Shown here piece after piece: positions 25,286 to 32,447 of a DNA stretch of 64,000 bases. Under the pieces are notes generated by a model that saw nothing but the letters and a program-made list of their open reading frames with translations, searched no databases and was not told the DNA's origin. The translations under genes and the position numbers were made by a program. The DNA lies in assembly GCF_015864955.1 (NCBI RefSeq), contig NZ_JADYWE010000002.1, positions 128,326 to 192,325 of the forward strand, written 5' to 3'. The DNA comes from Salinibacterium sp. NK8237 (GTDB lineage: Bacteria > Actinomycetota > Actinomycetes > Actinomycetales > Microbacteriaceae). Numbering within the stretch: position 1 is the first letter of the stretch; every line of letters starts with the position of its first letter.

Positions 25286-25674
25286 GCCGGAACCGCCGTA
25301 CTCGCGATCGGCGAGAACGCCGCCCCTGGTGTGGAGGCGGGGCGCGCTGCTGTGGGGCGCGCGGGGGTGGCTTGTGCTGAGATCCGCGCTTGGGCAACGG
25401 CCGCGCGTTGAGCGAGGCGCTTGGCTTCAGCCTCCAGCTGGGCTCGACCATCGTCCGTGATTTCGTAGTAGCGGCGGGCGCGGCCCTCGACGATCTCGTC
25501 GCCGGTAACTCGAACGTGAGACTGGCGTTCGAGTCGTTCAAGCGAGGCATAGAGGGTCGTCACTCGCAGCTTCATCGCGCCGTTGCTGAGCTCGGCCACT
25601 TCGTTCAGGATGGCGTAGCCGTGGCGTGCTCCAGCGGAGAGGGCGGTGAGAATCCAAAACGAAGTTTCAGTCAT
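25282..25674 (-). CDS. PadR-family regulator
   Basis: From ATG 25674 the product is 130 aa: the PadR winged helix TETSFWILTALSAGARHGYAILNEV, LRVTTLYASLERLERQSHV and GRARRYYEITDDGRAQLE, then an Ala/Pro-rich tail with no effector domain. The open frame continues 132 nt upstream, but the promoter places transcription at this ATG. It is co-transcribed with the HAAS membrane protein, which is the usual partner. Confidence 0.9.
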   Translation of the reverse strand: MTETSFWILTALSAGARHGYAILNEVAELSNGAMKLRVTTLYASLERLERQSHVRVTGDEIVEGRARRYYEITDDGRAQLEAEAKRLAQRAAVAQARISAQATPARPTAARPASTPGAAFSPIASTAVPA

Positions 25675-25709
25675 ATTGGCAATATACCCACTGTGGGAAT
25701 GTCGGTCAA
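25673..25709 (-). promoter_or_regulatory. Leaderless padR promoter with two palindromes
   Basis: On the minus strand TTGACC (25704-25709) and TATATT (25681-25686) are 17 nt apart, and 6 nt later comes ATG 25674, so the mRNA begins at the start codon. ATATTG-G-CAATAT (25673-25685) covers the -10 box and start codon; CCCAC-T-GTGGG (25687-25697) fills the spacer. Both are likely PadR contacts. Confidence 0.75.
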
Positions 25710-25779
25710 GAGTCGCGACGGTTGCGCCGCACCATCTCGATAGACTCGTCTGAGAAAACTTCAGTGTGATGGGGGCGTC

Positions 25780-26736
25780 ATGGCAGCGGAACCGGTAGCG
25801 GCACAATCAGCAGCACCCCCACCGGCAGTACAGTCCATCGCGGTAATCGCCGGGGCCAGCGGTTTCGTCGGGCCAGCAATCGCCAAGGCCTTTCGCGAAG
25901 ACGGCTACGACGTGCGGTTTATCGGCCGCAGCGCCGCCGTCACGTGGGACGACCCCGCCGCTATCGCCCGGCTCATCGACGGCTCGGCGATCGTCGTGAA
26001 CCTCGCCGGCAAATCCGTGAACTGCCGCTACACGGACGCGAACCGCAACGAGATTCTGCGCTCGCGAGTGGAAACAACTCGGGTATTGCGCGAGGTGATC
26101 GCTGCGGCATCCACCCCGCCCGCCATCTGGATCAACGCCTCAACCGCCACGATTTACCGCCACTCAACCGACCGCCCCAATAGCGACGACAACGGCGAAC
26201 TCGGCAAGGGTTTCTCGGTGGATGTTGCCCGCAACTGGGAGAACGAACTCTTCGAGGGCGACCTGCCGCACACGCGCCGCGTTGCCCTCCGTATGGCGAT
26301 CGTGCTGGGTGATGGCCCGGCCACCAACCTGCTGCTGCGGCTTGCACGCATCGGCCCGACACCAACCGGCAGCGGTCGCGCCGAAGGCCACAAGACCGGC
26401 GGGCGCCAGAAGTTCAGCTGGATTCACCTCGACGATGTGGTGGAGGCGATCCGCTTTCTGCGCGACACCGACACCATCTCGGGGCCCGTTAATCTCGCGA
26501 GCCCGAACCCCTCGGATAACCGCACGCTCATGAGCATCCTGCGTCGCGCGGCCGGAATGCCATTCGGACTACCTTCTTGGCGATGGATGCTCGAACCCGC
26601 CATGGGGGTGCTCAGAACCGAACCCGAACTCATCCTCAAAAGCCGCTGGGTCATCCCCGGCACGCTCACCGAGGCGGGCTTCACGTTCGAGCATCCTGAC
26701 CTCGAGGCTGCCATTGGCAAGATCACCGCTCGGTAG
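25780..26736 (+). CDS. TIGR01777-type NAD-dependent epimerase (SDR39U1 family)
   Basis: A 318-aa protein with a Rossmann start AVIAGASGFVGPAIAKAFREDGYDV, the family's VNLAGKSVNCRYTDANRNEILRSRV, WINASTATIYRHSTD and a C-terminal DUF1731 segment (GFTFEHPDLEAAIGKI). YfcH/SDR39U1 proteins bind NADP; their physiological reaction is not settled. A Tyr replaces or lies next to the usual catalytic YxxxK, which is often degenerate in this family. The start is ATG 25780 behind GGGGG. Confidence 0.88.
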   Translation: MAAEPVAAQSAAPPPAVQSIAVIAGASGFVGPAIAKAFREDGYDVRFIGRSAAVTWDDPAAIARLIDGSAIVVNLAGKSVNCRYTDANRNEILRSRVETTRVLREVIAAASTPPAIWINASTATIYRHSTDRPNSDDNGELGKGFSVDVARNWENELFEGDLPHTRRVALRMAIVLGDGPATNLLLRLARIGPTPTGSGRAEGHKTGGRQKFSWIHLDDVVEAIRFLRDTDTISGPVNLASPNPSDNRTLMSILRRAAGMPFGLPSWRWMLEPAMGVLRTEPELILKSRWVIPGTLTEAGFTFEHPDLEAAIGKITAR

Positions 26737-26865
26737 GTTGCGCGTTGTTCGTCGGTGAGGGGCTGGGGTGCGACGGATAACTTGTAGCGGCTCCGCGGCC
26801 TCATAGAACGAAGCCGACACTTTCTTCATCGGAATACGGCGTTCCTCTTCTACATTGGGGTGAAT

Positions 26866-26896
26866 TGTCGGATTCTGATGGTGGCCATTCGTTGAT
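26866..26896 (+). promoter_or_regulatory. Possible ECF42-dependent promoter
   Basis: TGTCGG at 26866-26871 is followed 18 nt later by CGTTGA (26890-26895), about 36 nt before the YCII gene. Group-42 ECF factors use a TGTCGA-like -35 box. The match is partial and the call is tentative. Confidence 0.3.
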
Positions 26897-26931
26897 CTAT
26901 TAAACGGTTGTCTACTGATTAGGGAGTTGTG

Positions 26932-27270
26932 ATGAAGTTCATGATGTTTGTCTGCACGGATTCCGAGCCAGATACCGCCACGGGAGATGGCGAAACACCT
27001 ATCGACGAATGGGCCGCGAAGAATGATGCTGCCGGTGTTCGGCTGACGGGAGACCGCCTTCGGCCGCCTCAGGACGCAACCGTCGTTCGCAAGCGTGGAG
27101 GCAAAGTCTTGGTGACCGACGGGCCCTTCGCGGAAACTCATGAGTGGATCGCGGGTTTCGATGTTCTCGAATGTGCTGATCTTGATGAGGCGATTGCGGT
27201 TGCGGCCGATCACGAAATGGCCCGCCACGGACGAATTGAGCTTCGACCATTTTGGCCTCTAGGCGAGTGA
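26932..27270 (+). CDS. YCII-related (DGPF) domain protein of an ECF42 module
   Basis: From ATG 26932 (GGGAG upstream; GTG 26929 is directly before it) the protein is 112 aa. It has MKFMMFVCTDSEPD, then DGPFAETHEWIAGFDVLE, the DGPF signature, and a C-terminal RIELRPFWPLGE. DGPF proteins are the obligate neighbours of ECF42 sigma factors, probably dimeric ferredoxin-like proteins that take part in the response. Its stop overlaps the sigma factor start (GTGA). Confidence 0.9.
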   Translation: MKFMMFVCTDSEPDTATGDGETPIDEWAAKNDAAGVRLTGDRLRPPQDATVVRKRGGKVLVTDGPFAETHEWIAGFDVLECADLDEAIAVAADHEMARHGRIELRPFWPLGE

Positions 27271-28469
27271 ACGGCCCAGCCGTTGCGCTAGCCGAAGTGA
27301 TAGCGAACGAGCGATTACGGATTATTGCGTCCTTGATGCGCACCACTCGTGACTTCGACCTAGCGGAGGATACCCTCGCGGACGCTGCGGAGCGAGCATT
27401 GCACAAGTGGCCAGACGATGGAGTCCCGGCCAATCCGGGCGCTTGGTTGACCACGGTCGCTACCCGGCGCGCGGTCGACCTGCTTCGTCGAAGCTCGTTA
27501 GAGCGCCGCAAAATTGCCGAAGTTCACGCCGATAACTCGGCGAGCGACGCGGATTCGCTGGACGACGACAGATTGCGCTTGATCTTCGTTTGCTGCCACC
27601 CCGCGCTCGCCTTGGAATCAAGAGTCGCTCTTACCCTCAAAGTTGTTGCAGGTCTGCCGACCGAGGCTATCGCCCGCGCGTTTCTCGTAAGTGAGCCCAC
27701 GATGTCTCAGCGCCTTCTTCGCGCCAAGCAAAAGATCGCCAACGCTGGCATCCCGTATCGAGAACCCGGCCCCGAGAATTTAGCCGATCGTCTCGACGCG
27801 GTGTTGAGCGTCGTGTACCTGATCTTCACCGATGGCTATGGCTCTCACGCGTCAATGCTCGCGGAGGAGGCGCTGCGTTTGGCGAGGTTGCTCGCAGAAC
27901 TGATGCCGAGATCAGACGAGGTCCGTTGCCTTGTGGCATTGCTCCTCCTTCAGCATTCGCGACGCTTCTCGCGTCTTGTCAACGGAGAACCAGTGACGCT
28001 CGAACTGCAAGATCGATCGCGATGGGATGCTGACATGGTGACGGAGGCGTGCAAGCTCCTTTTACAACGGCCAGAGCACGCTCGCGGTCCATACCGGCTC
28101 CAGGCAGAACTCGCTGCAGCACATGCCACCGCTTCGACTGCGGACGCGACCGACTGGTCGACTATCGTTGCGCTCTACGACGAGCTGTTGGGGATTAGCG
28201 CGTCGCCAATAGTGCAGCTCAATCGGGCAGTCGCCGTGGGCCTCTGCAATGGACCGACGGCGGGTCTCGCAGCGTTAGAGGACATCGCGAGTCACCCTCG
28301 GCTGGTCGGCCAACACTTAATCCCGGCGGTACGCGGCGATTTACTTGCGCGCGCTGGACTGGTTAACGAGGCCGTTGTGGCATTGAGAGAAGCTGCCAGC
28401 CTGGCGAAGACCGATCACGAACGGCGTGCGCTGTCGCGCCGCGCGCGTGAGCTAGAGGCGAACCGATGA
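27267..28469 (+). CDS. ECF42-group RNA polymerase sigma factor with C-terminal extension
   Basis: From GTG 27267 (4-nt overlap with the DGPF gene) it encodes 400 aa. Sigma region 2 is IIASLMRTTRDFDLAEDTLADAAERAL, region 4 is LPTEAIARAFLVSEPTMSQRLLRAKQKI. About 230 further residues, DUF6596/TPR-like (DGYGSHASMLAEEALRLARLL, LNRAVAVGLCNGPTAGLAALE), replace an anti-sigma factor and are needed for activity in ECF42. A hydrolase gene is coupled downstream by ATGA. Confidence 0.93.
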   Translation: MNGPAVALAEVIANERLRIIASLMRTTRDFDLAEDTLADAAERALHKWPDDGVPANPGAWLTTVATRRAVDLLRRSSLERRKIAEVHADNSASDADSLDDDRLRLIFVCCHPALALESRVALTLKVVAGLPTEAIARAFLVSEPTMSQRLLRAKQKIANAGIPYREPGPENLADRLDAVLSVVYLIFTDGYGSHASMLAEEALRLARLLAELMPRSDEVRCLVALLLLQHSRRFSRLVNGEPVTLELQDRSRWDADMVTEACKLLLQRPEHARGPYRLQAELAAAHATASTADATDWSTIVALYDELLGISASPIVQLNRAVAVGLCNGPTAGLAALEDIASHPRLVGQHLIPAVRGDLLARAGLVNEAVVALREAASLAKTDHERRALSRRARELEANR

Positions 28470-29350
28470 CGGTACACAGCGTTTCGCCACACAGTCGGAT
28501 CCGCGAGTTCGACCTTTCCCTCCGCGACGGTGGCACGCTGCATGTCTACGACGCTGGAGGTCGCGACAGCACTGCGCTGCCCCTGCTCTGGCATCACGGT
28601 ACGCCCAACACCGGTCATCCGCCGATCCCGCTGCTCGCTGCAGCTGAGACGCTTGGTCTGCGTTGGATCGGCTATGACCGGCCGGGCTATGGCGGCTCAA
28701 CGCCTGCACCTGATCGACGCGTTTCTTGTGCCGCGGTGTACGCCGAGGCTATTACGGACGAACTCGAAATCGACCATTTTGCGGTGATGGGGCATTCCGG
28801 TGGTGGGCCACACGCGTTGGCTGCGGCCGCGTTGCTACCCGATCGAGTTGTCGCGGCAGTCGCTGTTGCGAGCTTGGCACCATTCGGCCCCGCTGGGCTC
28901 GAGCCCGAAGCGTATATGAGCGAGATGGCCGCCTCGGGAGTCGCGGCTCTTAGCGCGGCTGTCATGGGCCGCAATGTCAAAGAGGCCTACGAAAACGAAT
29001 ACGGAGCTGACTACGACCCCGAGTTTTCCCCCGGAGACATTGCGATGTTCGATGGTGAATGGTCTTGGTTCATCGATGTCGTTCAGGCGGGGGCTGCCTC
29101 AGGCCCCGCCCCTGCGATCGACGACGACCTCGCCTACGTTCGGGACTGGGGTTTCGACCCCGCTTCGATCCAGACTCCCACGCTGCTCCTTCATGGCCGT
29201 GTCGACAGGGTCGTGCCAGCTGCGCACTCCCAACGACTGGCGGAGGTCATCCCGAACGTCGAACTGAGGTTGGACCCGGGAGCTGGCCATATTTCGGTGA
29301 TCGCGGGTTCACAGGATGCTCTTGCCTGGGTCGCGAGGTATAAAGAATGA
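28466..29350 (+). CDS. Alpha/beta hydrolase of the ECF42 operon
   Basis: The 294-aa protein has the canonical WHHGTPNTGHPP oxyanion region, YDRPGYGGSTPAPDR, the nucleophile elbow VMGHSGGGPHAL (Ser near residue 108), the acid LLHGRVDRVVP and the His PGAGHISVI. The complete triad suggests an active esterase or epoxide-hydrolase-like enzyme. ATGA coupling with the sigma gene suggests that it belongs to the same stress response, unlike the usual two-gene ECF42 unit. Confidence 0.88.
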   Translation: MTVHSVSPHSRIREFDLSLRDGGTLHVYDAGGRDSTALPLLWHHGTPNTGHPPIPLLAAAETLGLRWIGYDRPGYGGSTPAPDRRVSCAAVYAEAITDELEIDHFAVMGHSGGGPHALAAAALLPDRVVAAVAVASLAPFGPAGLEPEAYMSEMAASGVAALSAAVMGRNVKEAYENEYGADYDPEFSPGDIAMFDGEWSWFIDVVQAGAASGPAPAIDDDLAYVRDWGFDPASIQTPTLLLHGRVDRVVPAAHSQRLAEVIPNVELRLDPGAGHISVIAGSQDALAWVARYKE

Positions 29351-29417
29351 GGGTGCGATCGCCGGGAATGTCGCCAGCCGACCATCGCGCCTCGAGCGAA
29401 TGGGGCGGACTAGCAGA

Positions 29418-30284
29418 CTAAAGGCGAACCGCGACTGTATTGAGCAATTCGACCCATCGTTCGTGCAGCCCTGCGTCCGGAGCCGCTGTGTCGGCAGGAG
29501 CAAGAGCATCCGCGTCGGAAAGCACACGGAGATCGAGTCTCGTGAGATCAGCAATATCCACTATGGGCACTTGGAAGGTGCGAAACGGCCCCAGCGGCGG
29601 GGGCGCACCATCGGCGTTGGCGCGGGCACGAGCCTCTTCGAGATCAACATCGTCGAGTTGTGGGCGCTGGTCAAGTACGAACCCGGCGGCGCGAAGTTCG
29701 ACGGCACCATCGACCGTTGTTGCCCACGCGGCGATCTTCCAGAACAGTTGCGGGATGCCCACACCCCGGTACACCGGATCGTCGTCGCCGAGCACGGGCG
29801 CCGTAAACACACTGATGCGGTTTCGGTTCGTGCGCGCGTACTCCAACACATGATCTTCGAGCCCGAGCCACAACTCTTTCGATTGGTTGAATCCCGCAGC
29901 TTGAGGTGCGGCATTCGTGAACGCAAAGGTGTCGTAGTTGGCTTGGCTTGCGGTCGCCCCGTCGCCCCAGACCGGGTCGCGCCTGCGCACAAGATGCCCC
30001 CGGTCGAGGTCATTGCGGGCGTACACGGCTTCGCCGGTTTGCTCCTGCTCCGGGATGCGCGAATCCAGATGCCAGTCGTTGCCGCGACCCACATCAACGA
30101 GTTGATCGCCATCGATATTCACACCGGTCGCGCTCGCGAGACCCCTCACCGGATCCAGATTTACCGAGAAATGCGTATACGGCAACTCACGGATTGGTGT
30201 CCGCGCGGCAGGGGAAGGAAACGGCACGGCAACACCTAAGAAATCAGCGTCGTACCCGTCAGAACTGAGCGATGTGGCATCCAT
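29418..30284 (-). CDS. DNA/RNA non-specific endonuclease (NUC1 family)
   Basis: From ATG 30284 the product is 288 aa; the frame is open to 30428 but no start in it has a convincing ribosome site. The beta-beta-alpha-metal active site is NDLDRGHLVRRRDPVWG (DRGH with catalytic His), followed by FTNAAPQAAGFNQSKELWLGLEDHV holding the metal Asn. No signal peptide is obvious at this start, although NUC1 enzymes are usually exported or kept with an inhibitor; the start could therefore be wrong. Confidence 0.85.
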   Translation of the reverse strand: MDATSLSSDGYDADFLGVAVPFPSPAARTPIRELPYTHFSVNLDPVRGLASATGVNIDGDQLVDVGRGNDWHLDSRIPEQEQTGEAVYARNDLDRGHLVRRRDPVWGDGATASQANYDTFAFTNAAPQAAGFNQSKELWLGLEDHVLEYARTNRNRISVFTAPVLGDDDPVYRGVGIPQLFWKIAAWATTVDGAVELRAAGFVLDQRPQLDDVDLEEARARANADGAPPPLGPFRTFQVPIVDIADLTRLDLRVLSDADALAPADTAAPDAGLHERWVELLNTVAVRL

Positions 30285-30445
30285 GGAGGTAGTGAAACAC
30301 TTGCTCCTGACATTGAGCCGGACAATTCCAGATGCACGCCCAGCCAGCGCAAACCCGCACACCACAGCTCCTAACGCGGCCGCGCCACTGCGAGAGTGGG
30401 AGACAATGGGACAGTGCTGCTCGGGCACAGAGGATGTGAGGAACT

Positions 30446-31453
30446 ATGCCGACCGTTGCGCAGCCCCGAATCGGATTTGTCGGCGCAGGCCTCCACTCCT
30501 CGCTCAACTTGTATCCCGCGTTTGCCGCGACGGGTGTTCCGCTGGTTGGCGTTGCGGAGCGCAATCCTGCTCGCGTTGCTGAGGCTGAAGCCCGTGGCAT
30601 CCACCCCATCTTCCCGAACCACCTCGCACTCATCGAAGCCTCGAACCTCGATGGCATTGTGGTGTCGCTTGCGCCTCACCTGCAGGCTGACGTCGTTGCC
30701 GACTGTGTTCGCGCGGGAGTCGCCGTGTTTGTCGAGAAGCCGCTCGGGTCGACCGCGGCCGAAGCTGACGAGATTGCCGAAATCGCAGCGGATGCCGGTG
30801 TGCCCGTGATGCTCGGATTCATGAAGCGATTTGCCCCGGTCTATACCCAGCTCAAGTCCCTCATCGGCGAGGGGACAGAGCAGGGCCCCGTCGTTTCCTA
30901 TGCGTGCGAGTTTGGCTTCGCGGCGTGGAAACCCGATTTCACCCCGGTCGAATTCATCACTCAAGCTGCCATTCATCTCATCGATCTTGTGCGCGATGTC
31001 TTCGGCGACGTTGTGGACGTTTCCGCGGTGCAGAACGCGTCGGGCGACGCGCTGTCGATCATTGTTCTCGTCCGCCACGAAAGCGGAGTAGTCGGATCGT
31101 TGAACTTCGTGTCAGCGAAAGCGTGGTCGCGCGAAACAGAAGAATTCAGCGTGACGTGCACTAACGGCGTCGTGCGGGTCTCCGACCTGAGCCGCATCCA
31201 GGTGCTCACGGGCGAAGTTGCCGGTACCACCGCCGGGCCAGGCGAAACCCTTGCCGAGCGGTCCGTCACCTTCGACGTGTCGAACTCTCCCGGCTCCGGG
31301 AGCCTCAAAGATCTCTATCTGCGCGGCTACGTCGGCGAGATGAAACACTTCGTCGGAGTGCTGCAGGGCACCGAAGAACTCAGCCCGTCGGCAGCGGATA
31401 ACGTGCGCACGATGGCACTCTGCGACACAATCCTTGCCGCCATCTCCGACTGA
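30446..31453 (+). CDS. Gfo/Idh/MocA-family oxidoreductase
   Basis: A 335-aa dehydrogenase: the N-terminal Rossmann fold RIGFVGAGLHSSLNLYPAF, then FVEKPLGSTAAEADEI, the EKP motif with the catalytic Lys near residue 96, and the C-terminal GFO_IDH_MocA_C domain (FITQAAIHLIDLVRDVFGDV, with the active-site His). It oxidises or reduces a sugar or inositol derivative with NAD(P). GAGG is present upstream of ATG 30446. It faces the nuclease gene and converges with the broken GNAT gene. Confidence 0.9.
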   Translation: MPTVAQPRIGFVGAGLHSSLNLYPAFAATGVPLVGVAERNPARVAEAEARGIHPIFPNHLALIEASNLDGIVVSLAPHLQADVVADCVRAGVAVFVEKPLGSTAAEADEIAEIAADAGVPVMLGFMKRFAPVYTQLKSLIGEGTEQGPVVSYACEFGFAAWKPDFTPVEFITQAAIHLIDLVRDVFGDVVDVSAVQNASGDALSIIVLVRHESGVVGSLNFVSAKAWSRETEEFSVTCTNGVVRVSDLSRIQVLTGEVAGTTAGPGETLAERSVTFDVSNSPGSGSLKDLYLRGYVGEMKHFVGVLQGTEELSPSAADNVRTMALCDTILAAISD

Positions 31454-31470
31454 GAGACGACCACTGCAGG

Positions 31471-32181
31471 TCAGTCGTTCAGGGGCACGACATCCCACTG
31501 CCCAAAGAGGGTGAAACCTGCGGCGAGGGCAACAGCGACAGAGCCAGCGTTGTCGGGCTGGCAGCGGTACTGCGGTTCGTAGCCGTCGGCAAGAGCGCGT
31601 GCACTGATGGCGCGAACGGTGCGGGTGGCGAGCCCGCGACCTCGGTAATTCGGCAGGGTGATGATGCCGAGATCGGCAAGCTGCGAGCCGCGCCACGGGT
31701 ACATGCTGGACGCCGCAACGAGTTGATCATCGGCAAAGGTTCCGTAGACGAGCCAGTGATCGAGTTCCACGAATGCTTCGTCGAGTTCTCGTTCGGGAAT
31801 GGCTGCGGTGAACTTCTCGAACTCGGCAGCATCCGCTTCAGTTAGTTGGCGCGTTGTCTCAGGAATCGCTTCGGCGCGAAGGGTGTCTTGAGCGTGCCGC
31901 GGGAGTTAGAAGAGTTGATCGGCACCGTTGAGGGCAACCCCGGCGGCATCGAGTTCGGAGCGCAATTGCTCGGCGCTAATACGTTGTCCATCGGTGAAAT
32001 CAAGACGCTCGGCGAACGACGTCACGAGGCTGACGATGCTGGGTCCGGCGGCGACATCCAGCAGCGTGACGCCGGTGTTCGTGGGCAGCGATTCGGCGAC
32101 CCGCACTACATACAGCGCGTCGAAGGCGGGCTCGCGTTCGTACGTTGGCAACCAGTAGTCAAAGACGATCGGTGAATACAT
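31471..32181 (-). pseudogene. GNAT acetyltransferase gene broken by an in-frame TAA
   Basis: One minus-strand frame runs from ATG 32181 to 31471 and encodes 236 residues interrupted only by TAA at 31906-31908. The first part (91 aa) ends NGADQLF; right after the stop the same frame continues LPRHAQDTLRAEAIPETTRQ and runs into a full GNAT core with acetyl-CoA motif LPNYRGRGLATRTV and the ending VALAAGFTLFGQWD. Either a point mutation (for example a Tyr codon TAC to TAA) or a sequencing error is the simplest explanation. Reinitiation at GTG 31770 would give a 99-aa GNAT remnant. Confidence 0.8.
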
Positions 32182-32447
32182 TCGAACCCTCTCGGATGCC
32201 GCGGCGGTGCTGCAGGGCTCCGGAGCGCTGGCACAGTGGCAGGTTCGCAGACTAGCAAACAGGCCTATGGATGCTGCCGCCGAGCTGTGGAAAACAAGTC
32301 AGGAGATACGCCCCAATGGTGCATCGCGACAAGCCCCAAGTACTCCCACACGACGCGCTGCACAGGAGTAGCGTGAGATATATAGCGGTGCATTGATGGA
32401 CTGTGAAAGGCATAGCCCAGAGGTCGCCGCAGAAGGCATGGCATCCC
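32182..32447. other. Intergenic region before the CoA-disulfide reductase gene
   Basis: A 266-nt spacer between divergent genes. The right part is AT-richer (GAGATATATAG near 32375) and may hold the promoter of the large oxidoreductase gene. No gene or RNA is supported here; short frames on both strands look non-coding. Confidence 0.4.
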
